From Omphiscola glabra (taxonomy: Eukaryota; Mollusca; Gastropoda; Lymnaeidae), in NCBI GenBank assembly GCA_964017045.1, contig OZ024794.1, positions 34,489,182 through 34,553,181 of the forward strand: a stretch of DNA of 64,000 bases. Direction: 5' to 3'. Of this stretch, positions 13,001 to 26,100 are shown piece by piece; the first letter of the stretch is position 1, and every line of letters begins with the position of its first letter. A program made the position numbers and the translations under genes. The notes beneath the pieces were generated by a model. That model was not told the origin of the DNA. It ran no database searches and was given only the letters and a program-made list of their open reading frames with translations.

Positions 13001-14181
13001 AGTCTGGAATGTTAATATTGTTTCACAATAACAAAATAAAGAATTAAATATGATTAGTAATGGATTGTAAAGCAAATTTAAATTACAAGGACTTCAATAT
13101 TAATCACAATTTAGCTTCAAAATTCTCACATTCAACTCCTATATAAATATTATTAAAGAAATTATTTGTTACATCAAATGTAACTTGTAGAGATCACAAG
13201 TAATTTAAATAGATTTGGAAAAAAAATAATCACAAAAGCATGTAAACAATACAAAATAACAAAACCTTTTAACAAACTTACAGTTGATTTTTACACAAAT
13301 CTACTTTTAAATTCTTTAAAGTAGACCAATTAAATTAAAACAAAGTCTCATTATTTAGGGGTTATATTATTATTTCCAACAATAACTTGCACCATTCAAA
13401 TATCAAACAGGATGAAAGTGGAATCTACATGCTCTTGAGGTAATGAGCTTATAACTAAACCCATAAATGATGCAGACTTCACAAGAGAGTCCAAATAACA
13501 ATAGCTTATCAAACACCACTACGATAAAAGTAATCTAGAATCTAAAACCCTTCAGTCAAATCTAAAAAAATAAAAATAAATTAAGTTGCAAGTGTCTGCT
13601 GCAAACTAAAAAAAACAACTTTTGGGGCAAATATTCTAAATCTTCAAATTTTGATAATAAACGTATGAAGTTCAACAAAATTTTAAATTATGACTATGTT
13701 ACATTTACGTACGGCTTGAGCCAATTTTATAAAAGCTTATTTTATTGTATAGAATTCTCATCAGTGTTGAAATTCTACTGTCATACAATTTCAAACTAAG
13801 CAAAAAGAAATGACAAAGGCTAATATCTTCCGTTTTATTTCGCTTCAACAAAATTTTGTAAGAGTCAAACTTTTTACCAACATCTTACAGTTATAACTGA
13901 CTTTTACAATCAAGCCATTTAAGGTCACCTTTGTACATTCCGTAAATTTACAGATGGCTGACAACCCTTGTCTGCTGTACGGAATTTTAAATTAACCTTC
14001 TTAGGTGACAATATCACAAAATAAATGCAATAATTTTAGTGATTTAAAAACAATCCAGTTATTAATAATACATATCTGTACATATAATATAAACTAATCA
14101 TTTGCATTCATCAAAACCAACAAATATTTTAAATTAATTTTACCTCACGTGATTAACTCTCTAACACAATTGTCCTATCTA
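10041..14181. other. AT-rich interval between convergent genes, no gene seen
   Basis: No open frame with family resemblance and no credible exon. The part next to 14181 is probably 3' UTR of the minus-strand clarin gene (minus-strand AATAAA, e.g. about 13832). The rest is AT-rich sequence with many poly-A/T stretches. Confidence 0.45.
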
Positions 14182-17100
14182 TCAGTAAAGAATCATCCCA
14201 CTGTCAACTTCTTTCTCCCCAGAGCGGTGGTAGTCACACGAACACTTTTGTCCGGAGAAGCACAAAATAAATTGGTTAAAGAGGAAAGCTCCTACAGCGC
14301 CCACAACAAAGTAAAATGACATGTCAAGATTGGTGTGGTCTTTAGATGAGAACGCATCTTGGTCTTTAAGTCTCAAGATGTTCACTTTAAGCTGAGTGAA
14401 ATAGAGCCCCAAATAGCACCCGATGGCAGTCAGTGCGAAAATGCCTGAGGATTTACAAAATTTTAAACTATTAACCTTGATAGAAATATAAGAACAAGGT
14501 ATGTTAAACTTGAATTGATAGAAAGAACAAAAGATTTGGTCATTTTGCCTTCATCCGCAAGAGTCTATTAATTTCAGTTTAAAATACCTTGTTCTTAGAT
14601 TTCATTTACACAACTTGAACGCAGTCCATCAATTATTAACCTTAATAGCTATGTGAAACCATGAGCAGTGCAAGCATTAATAAAATGAGGTGATCAATGT
14701 TGGGGTGTTCAGCTGTGCCTCATTTTCAATGGGGTCTCAAATTTAAAAGTGAATGTAGGACTATGAAAAGCATACCACATTTCTATTGAAAAAAAAACAA
14801 CAACAAATTTAACAGTTACAAATTAAAATTTTATTTTTCATTTTGATATTTTCATACCATTTCATTTGAACATTTGGTGGGCCTAGTTAAAAATGTCAAG
14901 TGGCTCTGGACAGCAGAGTTTTGCTAATGTTTCCACTTTTTGCAAGTACATGTGCTAAATTAATGTTTACTTACATGCTAGAATGTTCCATAGATAGAGA
15001 CCGGTTGGTCCTGTAATGGTTTCGATAGGTCGACCAAATACATTGAAGATGGCAAACCCAATGGCCACAAGTCCCCATACAATGGCCAGGACTAGCATTA
15101 CGAGAACCACAACGTACAATGGAAAGCTGAACAAGCCATAGTGCTCCATAGTTTTGTCATCTAAGGAGAGAAGGAATTGATGTATTTTATATCACATCAT
15201 TTAGCATTAAAAAAATACATTAGATCACTTTGGATTTCTTCATTTAATCATCATAATGACAACGTTTTTATAAGTCTGCTGATTTTATTGAAATAGATAT
15301 AACGAAATTTTACATGGTTCTTCTAACAATTTTATGAGGAAAATTTTGATGATCACCTCTGATGTCAATGGCACATTTAAAAGTTTGAATAAATGTATAC
15401 CTTCATCTCGTATTTAACAATTCTTGTTATTTATTTAGTGTCTTGTTAGAGAGTTGAAATAAAAATTTTGAGTTTTAAAAAAAGGAGTTAACAACGCACA
15501 GAGAAATGTTTAATTTGTCTTTACACAATTTATGGTTAACCCCGCGGTGAGATTGAAATGCCTGAGATTGAAATGCCTCCGCTTAAAATCTAACGGTGAT
15601 GTGTCTATGGAGAATTAAGTATTTCCCAGTTGTCATGCCCACCCCTCTCCACGCAGATTACTAGCGATCAGTATATCAACCATTGTGTAGGTGTGTGTGT
15701 GTGCAGGGCATGTAATTAGTTTACGAACCCTCCCCAAAACAAGGGCGTGCAGAGCCTTGGGCAACAAAGTAAATCCCTCGAGGGCCCTGTCCGCAAGGCG
15801 GTCCCCAAGGGCGGCATTGTTTTCTCGCCCACCGATATGCAACTGCGAAATAGAATAGTTTTTCCTCTTTAATATCTCTTTAGTGTCCCTCTGCCAAGCC
15901 GACAAGTACTTAGAGTGTTCATGATTCATAGCATCACATATAAATATAAGCAATGGTGAAACGTAACAGTGGCCCGTGAGCCTTACGTTGTCGGTCTCTT
16001 TTTGAAACTATTTGATGAGTTTGCAAAAAAAAAAAGGGTTAGAAGAGCGCCATTGTGGTGTTTTAATAAAGTATATTGTGTCTCAAATTCACACAAGTTT
16101 GATACAATTATTTTAAAATTTTTGGGGGCCCCAAATGTTGGATTTAATTGGAGCCTCGCGCCCCCTCCCCCAAACACAAACAAAACTCAGCACGGCCCTA
16201 CTCCTAACTAATGTAGGGGTAAAGATTTGCTAATTTGTATGTAGGCATATGTATTTGTATGATTAAGTGCAACAATATATGTATTAATGTTAGTGACACA
16301 TACATACATTGCTAATATTAACCAATGCCGTTATGAACGACAAAGAGTCAGTAGGCTGACATTAATAACACTACTACAATAAGAACTTTTATATGCTCGT
16401 GCTTTCTGTGTATGTGTCTATTCAATGTTTGTATTATGGCCTGTGTGCAAATATCAGCCTCAATGCACAAATCTTTAAGAGCGCAAATAGGCATCCATTG
16501 ACATTTCAAGCATCAAAACGAAGCATGCCTATAAAATTATAGCAGAGTTATGCCGCACAGTTTAGATCATTTAGGCGATATCTAAATGAACATAAAAGGA
16601 AATGAACGGCAACGTCTTGCAATATAAAAACACTATAACAACTGATGTCAAAATTGGCCCTTTTTAATTTGGTATAGACCACAGATGGTGTCAAATCCTC
16701 TGTTCTACTAGATTGGTTAATTCGTCAAGTTCTTTCACACGTTGTAATACGTCGTACTAGTATTGAATGAACTTAAGTCCTTTATCACAATATAGCTTAT
16801 AAATTTAATGGCTCATTATATACGCAGGCTTTAATTTCCATAAACACATGCATATAGCGCAGCTCGAGATCAGACAGAATTAAAAACACGTCCTGCTTCC
16901 ACAAGATCACATTCACGACTGCCGCACGACAAAACATACGTCACAATACAGTCTAGAACATACGTCATTAAGTCAAGCGCGTTCACTAACTTGTAAAACT
17001 CTCGAACACACCTTGCGCGTAATAAACATAATATTCAGTGGCAGCAATTATCAATGAACTCTCATACTCGACAGATGGTATCTTTTAAGTAGGCTAAATT

Positions 17101-20100
17101 TAATCTGCTAGAGCACGGCGATATTTTCTGAGAATATAAATATACCCCACGATACCCGACAGACAATCAAATACCGGTACTACACATTCAATCAGCTTCT
17201 TTTCAACGGGCGGTACAGATACTTAAAAATGTAGTACAATCAGAGTGTCATACAGGTGTGTACTTTATCAATACGTTCAATAAATTTGTACTTTTATTCG
17301 AGAGCAACCGTGAAAAAATATGGTATAGCAGTAGGCACTGTTTTATCACATCAATCACACCAATCTCAAAGTGAAAAGTTTGTATAGCGGTAGTTGTGTT
17401 GGCATTCGTCCGTCACAGTGTGGCGATGGTGTAGACTCCGCAGGACGAAATCCAAAGGGCCTGGGATTATTCTTTTTAGGATTATACGCTGGTTCCTGCC
17501 ACAGCAAATCGCCTCTCTCCACGCCGCTGGATAACCCAAGGAAGCATCATGTGGATGATACAGCTTGTCACCAGTGGCGTCACAGGAGTTGCCGGATTGT
17601 TTCGTTGTGTCAATGTTATCCGCCTACGGGACTCCATCTCCGGGTTTTGAATTTGGAGTTTCCTTCTCTTAGATGAGTTGCCGTCCAAGGTTAACGAGTC
17701 CCATCCACCCGGATGTTTCCATATTAATCAGACCGATCTCAAAGGGAAAAGTTAGTATAGCAGTAGCATTGTTATATCATTCTAATCTGCAAGTACTCAA
17801 AACATAAGCAGGCGTCAAAACAGAGCCAAAGCGTGCGTCGCTGGTGCGGACGTTGATCTGATCCACCCACTAATGACGAATCCGGTGAGCACACGGGCAC
17901 GTGTTTTGACGTCAAAGAATCTAAGTTATTGAAAATGTCTACGAGATCACAAATATACCGCGGCAATTAAGTGGGTATACGCCTTTAAGCAAAGTTCATT
18001 AATTGATCCATCAACTTCATACTTGCCGAGACGCCAATGGCATAGAGTAGAAAGGGTGGAAAAGGTGTGTGTGTGGGGGGGGGGGGGTGAAGCTAGCTAA
18101 TACGTATTGGGATCAAACAATGTCCCGAGGACCTGGTGGGATTATTTTACTGACGAACTTCCTAACACAAAACGGTTTTTACTTTTTTTTTTTAATGAAA
18201 TATTTTTTCTTTGCTTTGCGTTGGGGCCCAGTTGGGGGCGGGGCATTTAAGTAGCTACAGTTTGGGATTCCCGTGACGGTCGTTGACTTTGCTGCCCCCA
18301 CTCCCCACTTACAGCCAATGGAGAAGGATGTGGATGGGGAGGCCCCCCCTCCTCGCCCCCCGGGTGGCACTTTATTTTATATGGAGGGGCGGGATTTTAC
18401 GCCAAATGCTTAGTTTGTTGCTTTGTTTCGTGGAAAAGGGGCAGAACTAACCCTAACTAGTACCATCTCCGCTGATTACACAGCATTAGAAATAAATCGG
18501 CCGCTCTGTAATATTTAACTGTCCTTAAAACCAATTTCGGCACTGGCCTTCATTGAGTTTTTGGGACAGCAAGATAGAGAAGTGGCTCTTACAATATTCC
18601 AAGTCAGGAATGGTCGCGGGCCACCGTTAAAATGACCCAGTTTCATAATGCTAACAAAAACAAGTTTTAAAGAACCCCGCTATAACGCGCCCCGCCATAA
18701 CGCGAATTCGGATATAACGCGGTCGTAGCATGGCTCCCGAAATTCTGTATATTCATTCACATGGAGAAAAAAATTTTGGAGAAAAGTAAAAAAAAACAAA
18801 ACAAGAAATTAACTTCATTTTGGGCATGAGATTAGTTGTGACTTTTAAGATAATATGATCGTCGCATGGTTCCTGAAATTTGAAATTCATTTACTCCATC
18901 AGGCCTAAGTTCTTTGAAACTTTGATCCATTGCTTGGGAAGCCATTTTTTAAAGCGAAAAAAAAGTTAAATATTGTAAAAACCGCGCTTTAACGCGACCC
19001 CCGCTTTTAACGCGATCCGATTTTATGGATCCCGATCATCGCGTTATAGCAGGGTTCCACTGTATGGTAAATGAACGATCTGACTTAGCTTGAGCTACGG
19101 AATTACGACTATTGGTATATTTGTTTGACACATAGACACAACAGGGACTGGGACATTCTTTATGACATGACCATACACAGTCAGACATCAAATTGTTAAC
19201 AAAAAATATTAAGCCACAATGTTGATTCTTTTTTTTTTTTTTAAAGCAGCGTCAGACAATTTCGACCCCCAAAAACGTATTATGATATCGACCGGTGCCC
19301 GTTGGTACACGTCCGTGAAACACCGACTGTTAAATCGACCGGTGCTCCTTGGTACACGTCCGTGAAACACCGACTGTGGCATCGACCGGTGCTCCTTGGT
19401 ACACCTCTGTGAAACACCGACTGTGGCATCGACCGGTGCTCCTTGGTACACGTCCGTGAAACACCGACTGTGGCATCGACCGGTGCTCCTTGGTACAGGT
19501 CCGTGAAACACCGACTGTGGCATCGACCGGTGCCCGTTGGTACACGTCCGTGAAACACCGACTGTGGCATCGACCGGTGTTCGTTGGTACACGTCCGTGA
19601 AACATAGTTCACCAGTCTACATCGCCCCCGTGACATAGTTCACCAGTCTACATCGCCCCCGTGACATAGTTCACCAGTCTACATCGCCCCTGTGACATAG
19701 TTCACCGGTCTACATCGCCCCCCCCCCCCCGAGACATAGTTCACCAGTCAACATCGCCCCCGTGACATAGTTCACCGGTCTACATCACCCCCGTGACATA
19801 GTTCACCAGTCTACATCGCCCCCGTGACATAGTTCACCAGGGGAACAGTGGTAAAGAAATGGTGTGGTGAGTTGTGCATTAAAAAGGGGAAGGCATGGGA
19901 ATAGCTCTATGCGTTATTCCCATCCGACCGTGTATAAAGCTCTGAGTTATTCCCAGTCGATAATCGGTTCACAGCCGCTAGAATTTATTATTATTCCCCG
20001 CTGACTTTAAATAACAAGTACGTTTATTAAATCGGGCCGGGAGAGAATAAAGAGGGGGCAGACGGATGGACATAATTTCAAGTCTACTTTGGCATCAGTT

Positions 20101-23100
20101 TTTTTTTTAATTTTAAAGTATACATTGCAATAGAAATAATAATAGCAAACTGTAATGTAGTAAAGCATGTAGGTTATGTGGTGTATAATGAATTTAAGGA
20201 TGTAATTGATGAACAAAAAATGTTAGATAAGCAGTTTGAACTAAAAAGCTGTGAAATAGTAAAACAAGATGTAATATTATTCATTAATATAGAAATCAAT
20301 ATCGAATAATGTTCTCAAACCGAATATAGTTTTATATAGCGTGTTAAATCTCTGCTTACCACCTGAGTAACAGTTTTAACAGTTTGTGAATCGCTGTTTC
20401 AGATAACACGATATTTTTGTGGCAGTCTTAGCTGTTGCTAAAACGCACATTACATATGAAGTATAGGAACTCGTACATAGCTTAGGCCTCTCGTACATAG
20501 CTTAGGCCTCTCGTAAATAGCTTAGGCCTTTCGTACATAGCTTAGGCCTCTCGTACATAGCTTAGGCCGACAACAAGATAAGATATCATGCAAATGTTGA
20601 GATGTTTACAGTCGGAGCGTGCGATTCTTGCGACCCCCAGTTTTACCCCCCCCCCCCTTTTTTTTTACACTGAAAAAAAAGGACACAATCCCTGTTATCT
20701 CCCTTTTGTTTTATCCAAGTTTGAATAACCGCGATAAGACCGTTATATGCAGTCCGCCACTTGTTGCTCAACTAAAATAGCAGCACAGGACCGTCCAAGA
20801 AAACTCTATTCCTAGTGTGTCAGTGTCTGGGCCCCATGACATGGGACTAAAAGCTCAGGACCGTCAATGCAGGGGTATAACTAAAGGGTTTGGCGCCAGG
20901 GGACACGATTAATTTGTACGCCCCTTACAACTCTGTAACCCATTATTTTCATTAAAAAAAATTACCACCAAAACCTATTTTGGCACCCTTTATTATTTCA
21001 GGCGTCCGGGGACGTATGTCCCCCGATCTGCCACCCCCCCCCCTTTTTCGCTACACGGCTGCGTCAATGAAAACACAATTTCTTCTGTGTCCGTTTTTAA
21101 CATGCCCCCCCCCCCCCACCCAACCGTTATTTGTGTACCGCAACGGCAATGATTGTAAACAAATGCACTGCCTGTGTCAGACAGACGTATAGTGGATCCA
21201 CAATTATAGACTTTTGTCCTCTTGGAAAACATGTTCTAGACACATGATCTGACCTCTCATTCTTTGCGGGGGGAGGGGTGTTGGGAGTGTGTGTCTGTGT
21301 GTGTGTTGGGATAAGGCAGTATGAGCCTGATTCTCTTCTTTACCCTAACTTCGCATCCTGCAAAATTTTCGACTCTTAGAATATCTCAGCACCGTCTTGT
21401 CTAGAAATCTATATATTTAAGTCTTAACATTTTTCTAGCAGCGCTCTCTTTAAATTTTGTTTTCCTCTATGAAACAAGCTAAAATTTCGCCTCTGAGATT
21501 GAAATACATACAATTCTCTAGGTATGAATGTATGGTGTGATGGTGATTTCATTGGCACGCAAAATACAATTCCCGACAACTCCGTTATATGAGATTTTTT
21601 TTTTTAAATACCGCCAGTGCGTTTGGTGCGCAATATTTCTTTTTGTTTTAACGGTACATATAAAGTCTTAATTTAAATATGATTTCATAAATATTCGATA
21701 TATAAGGGGGTGGGGCATCAGAATATTAATATAGTTCAGGGACGTGAAAAAAAAGACTTTTCGGTGGCGTAACTTCTGGGGATCAGCACCAATTGGGGAT
21801 TCTTATTAAGCTCGTTACTTGAACGCGTGTTTTGTCAAGTAACTTTACTAGATGGGAAGTTGGCGCATTGCCGCCGCCATTGTTTACTAGATGGGAAGTT
21901 GGCGCATTGCCGCCGCCATTGTTTACTAGATGGGAAGTTGGCGCATTGCCGTCAAGTAACTTTACTAGATGGGAAGTTGGCGCATTGCCGTCAAGTAACT
22001 TTACTAGATGGGAAGTTGGCGCATTGCCGTCAAGTAACTTTACTAGATGGGAAGTTGGCGCATTGCCGTCAAGTAACTTTACTAGATGGGAAGTTTACAT
22101 ATTTCCGCCGCCATTGTTTGGCGGGCTATAACTAGTATATGATATATGTCGTGCAACTGCACAGTTCGTCTAATGTGCAACTGTTTAGTCATTGCATGCT
22201 CTGCACTACAACCGTGTGTAACTGTATGGGGCTAAAAAAAAAGTATTATAAGACAACAGGCTGTCCATATTGCTGAACTGTTCACCCCTGGGTTAGCGTT
22301 AGTGTCAGAGCAGTTTTCAGCTCTCAAATACGTGGTTTCAGGCTCCAGACAATAGTTTGGTCAAGTTGTGTCAGGGAACCGTAGGTTGGTTGTTTTCAGA
22401 CTCGTCCAAGTGCCGTAGTCTTACGCTTAGAAAACGTATAGTTACCACGGCGAATTCACACGGAGACATAATATGTATGGGTGTGTATGTTACAATAATT
22501 ATGACGCCATCACTGCACACAACTACGCGTGTCCGTCGAGGGTATTTGCTTGATTGTCAATTAACTTATCGGTCATCAAACTTCCGGGTTACCGCGCTTT
22601 TAACCAATCAAGGGGTTGCTTCGATGATAACGTCCTATCACAGGGGTTCTAGGGCGGGGCACACTGACCACTTCAAGACTCGTGTCTGAAAAGGTTTGGG
22701 TCCAATAGAATGTTATCTCCCTGCATATATTGTTCGGGGAGCACATTGATAGACGGCAACGATTTTAATTAATATGAGGGCCTTCCATTGGGCCAAGGGT
22801 CGGTCAACACAGACTGGGGTCATTTTATCAAGTGTAATGTTTAATTTGTTTCGAGGACCCCTGTGGTGGCAGGTACAGGTAGTCCAGAGTTTAGACAGGA
22901 AAATCTCAAGTATCGTGTCAGCAGTGATGAAATAAAGACCGTTGCCCCTACGATCAACATGACGGTTTCAATGACACTCATACTGTACCAGATGAATGGG
23001 TGAGCCCATACGATCAACATGACGGTTTCAGTGACACTCATACTGTACCAGAGGAATAGGTGAGCCCATACGATCAACATGACGGTTTCAATGACACTCA

Positions 23101-26100
23101 TACTGTACCAGAGGAATGGTTGAGGGCGGACACGGCAGAGGCGTGACACGTCACCACACCTTAAGTGACACGCCTCGGTGTTTTAGGGTGACACACCAGT
23201 ATTCACAAACACATGACAACAACGATTCTCTTTATTGAAACTGTTCAAGGACAATTCAAAACAACTCTTAAATTGTGGCACGTTGCTGGTGTAGTATCAC
23301 CATCATCAAAATCATCTATGAGATGATAAACAAATACAACGTTACTTTCTGTAACTCCATTATTATTATTGTATTGTTTTTTAATACCTGGGTACCTTTA
23401 TACAACTGCATACTAGTAACCTGTGCCTGTATAATTATTCAACCTTTGTTGGCGATGGGGTACACCGTGTCAATGTCAAGCGAGACATTTCATTAACTTT
23501 AACTTCCATGACCCTCTTTTGCCTAACAACTGAAAAGACTAAACCCAACCCATCTACAAATTTACGTCCCGCCCTTCTAAGATATAGGCCCTATCAAATA
23601 AAGACAGTCTATACGTCTAAGCCCATTATTTCTAACATATAGCCTCCACAAAAGAAAGATTTGGACTAAGTCTAGGTCCATTATTTCTAAAGATAGCCTC
23701 AAACACAATAAAGATAGGGACTAAGTCTAGGTCCATTATTTCTAACATATAGTCTCTACACAAGAAAGATTGGGACTAAGTCTAGGTCCATTATTTCTAA
23801 CATATAGCATCTACACAAGAAAGATTGGGACTAAGTCTAGGTCCATTATTTCTAACATATAGCCTCTACACAAGAAAGATTGGGACTAAGTCTAGGTCCA
23901 TTATTTCTAACATATAGCCTCTACACAAGAAAGATAGGGACTAAGTCTAGGTCCATTATTTCTAACATATAGCATCTACACAATAAAGATAGGGACTAAG
24001 TCTAGGTCCAATATTTCTAACAAATACTAAAATATAGGCCTTGCACAATAAAGATTGGGACTAAGTCTAAGCCCATTGTTTCTAAAAAATATAGGCCCTA
24101 TCAAATAAAGCTAGGGTTCACTAGATACACGCCAACTTCTGAGCCATCTTCACCTGTCTAACGCCACTAGATCCTATCTCCACCGTTCGAGAATAAATTA
24201 ACAGTGAACTTGTAACCCACAGCACGAGGGTTTGTGTGGGGGGGAATAATTCAAACTGTTTTAAGTTACAGCCGCAAATCACGAAAAAAAACAAAAGCAA
24301 AAAAAAACAACAAATAGGCTGTAGGCCGAAAATGACGCCCCTCTATGTAAACTCCCTCCACCCTACCATTCCTGCTCAACTGTTTACACCCCCCCCCCTC
24401 GCCACCACCAGGGCCGTGTTACAACTTCACATCTGTTACAGTGTTACAACTTCACTTCTGTTACTGTTTACTTCGTTGCTGTCTAGGGTTAACGAATATA
24501 CTCTGTCACACTAAGGTTCACAATAATGACCAACAACAGTGTCCACAGTAAATTATGTGTTTATTACTATATACTAAACTATACACTTGTTACACAAATA
24601 TATCTCGCAGTAAAACAGCATACTCAGGCAACAAGCCATACAATGACTCTAACAAATCTACTATCTCTATTACTACTCTCGACTCTACACTAACTTTAAG
24701 GATCTACTCTGGCTCTACTACTCCTGTCTCTACTACTGGCTCTGGCTCTACTCTGTCAACTACCTCCTGGGTCTACCTCTTGTTAACTAACCCAACTACC
24801 CAGCTCACAGCTCTTATCCCCTCCGTCTGTTCACCCCCACCCAGCTACACTAATTGCTCAACACGAACCAATTTCACCTCTGACCCCACAATCTTGCCCT
24901 AACACAACATCTCACAGTCGCCATCCGCCAGACCAGAATTCATTAACGATCCAGGTCGTAACAGGCCGGATTAAGCCATTTTAGTGCAAGGCATAAGCCC
25001 ACATGGGTGCCCCCTTCTGCCCGGGGCCCCTGATTTTTGTTCAAAAAAAAATTTCTTGAGGACTTGTGGTGCCCCCGAACGCTTGGTGCCCAAGGCACGT
25101 GCTTTGTTTGCTTAATGGTTAATCCGGCCCTGGCCACCACCCTCTGTCCGGGATTCGGCACATCCAGCACCGAGTGCCTCATTAGTGAAAATGTCTGGTT
25201 CACTGCTGACAATTGTGATAATTGTAAGGCGAATCTATTCTGAAATGAAGACCGCCACAGAGTTCGAAAGCAACCAAAATTAACGGTTACCGGAAATTTG
25301 ATCGAACGGAAATTTCGTCGACGGAATTTTGATCGAACGGAAATTTGGTCGAATATTTTTTGCAGTTCACACGTTAAAATTTTCGACAAATTTATTTTTG
25401 AACGCAATATACTAAATATTAAAACGAAATTATGCGTTCAAAAAGAAATTTGAAGCAAAATTTTAACGTGTGGACTGAAAAAAATGATTCGACCAAATTT
25501 CCGTCGATCAAATTTCCGGATACGAAACTTAACTCTCCGGATGAAGTACTATTGATACGTTTTAAGGTTTTTTTTATATTGAGTCAGTGAATCTCAACAT
25601 GCAGGCAAGAGGCCTCCATACAAGATGGGGAGGAGGGTCCCTAAGAAAGTGTGGGGGGAGGGGGTGTAGATCATATAGATTGTCACAAATTTTACTTTTT
25701 TTTTTTTTCATCATAAAAACCTGTTATTGACAGTGATCTTGAACTTTCTGTTGTCATGGACGCATTCTGGCAAAAGTTATCCCTTTTATAAATGTGATTG
25801 TTCAATAGTGAAGTGAGTTTTAAATTTTACTAAAATAAGTTGTTACTTTTGTGCTCAGTCTTTTGCTCAAAAGTCTGACCTACCTTCGGTGGGTGGGGCG
25901 GGGGGGGGGGGGGAAGAGGGGTTCGGGTGTGTTTACGAGATTTGTGTCCGATGGTGACAGGGCCGGGGGGAGCATTGTCCAAAAAATTGCGTGACGGCCC
26001 CCCACAGCAGCTTGTCAACGTATTGGAAACCATTTGGTTTACATTATTAAAAGGGTTCGATAGCGCCATACCGGCTCATGAAAGATACTATTGCTTCGCG

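Noticed and set aside
14480..14600. Inverted TAAGAACAAGGTAT / ATACCTTGTTCTTA pair in a clarin intron
   Set aside because: Arms of 14 bp alone in AT-rich DNA; no flanking duplication, so not called as an element.
16930..16970. Pair of ATACGTCA (ATF/CREB-like) motifs as an enhancer
   Set aside because: Two 8-mers in a 15-kb intron are expected often enough by chance; no further support.
19209..19636. Three overlapping minus-strand open frames of 91-127 codons
   Set aside because: They are the 47-bp repeat read in all three frames; no start context, splice sites or composition of a gene.
21827..22135. Two ~100-codon repeat proteins
   Set aside because: A 39-bp unit (multiple of 3) without stops keeps frames open automatically; no domain or flanking exon signals.
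24236..24902. Ser/Thr-rich open frames as a mucin-like gene
   Set aside because: Low-complexity CT-rich DNA gives Ser/Thr codons; no signal peptide, splice structure or conserved motif.
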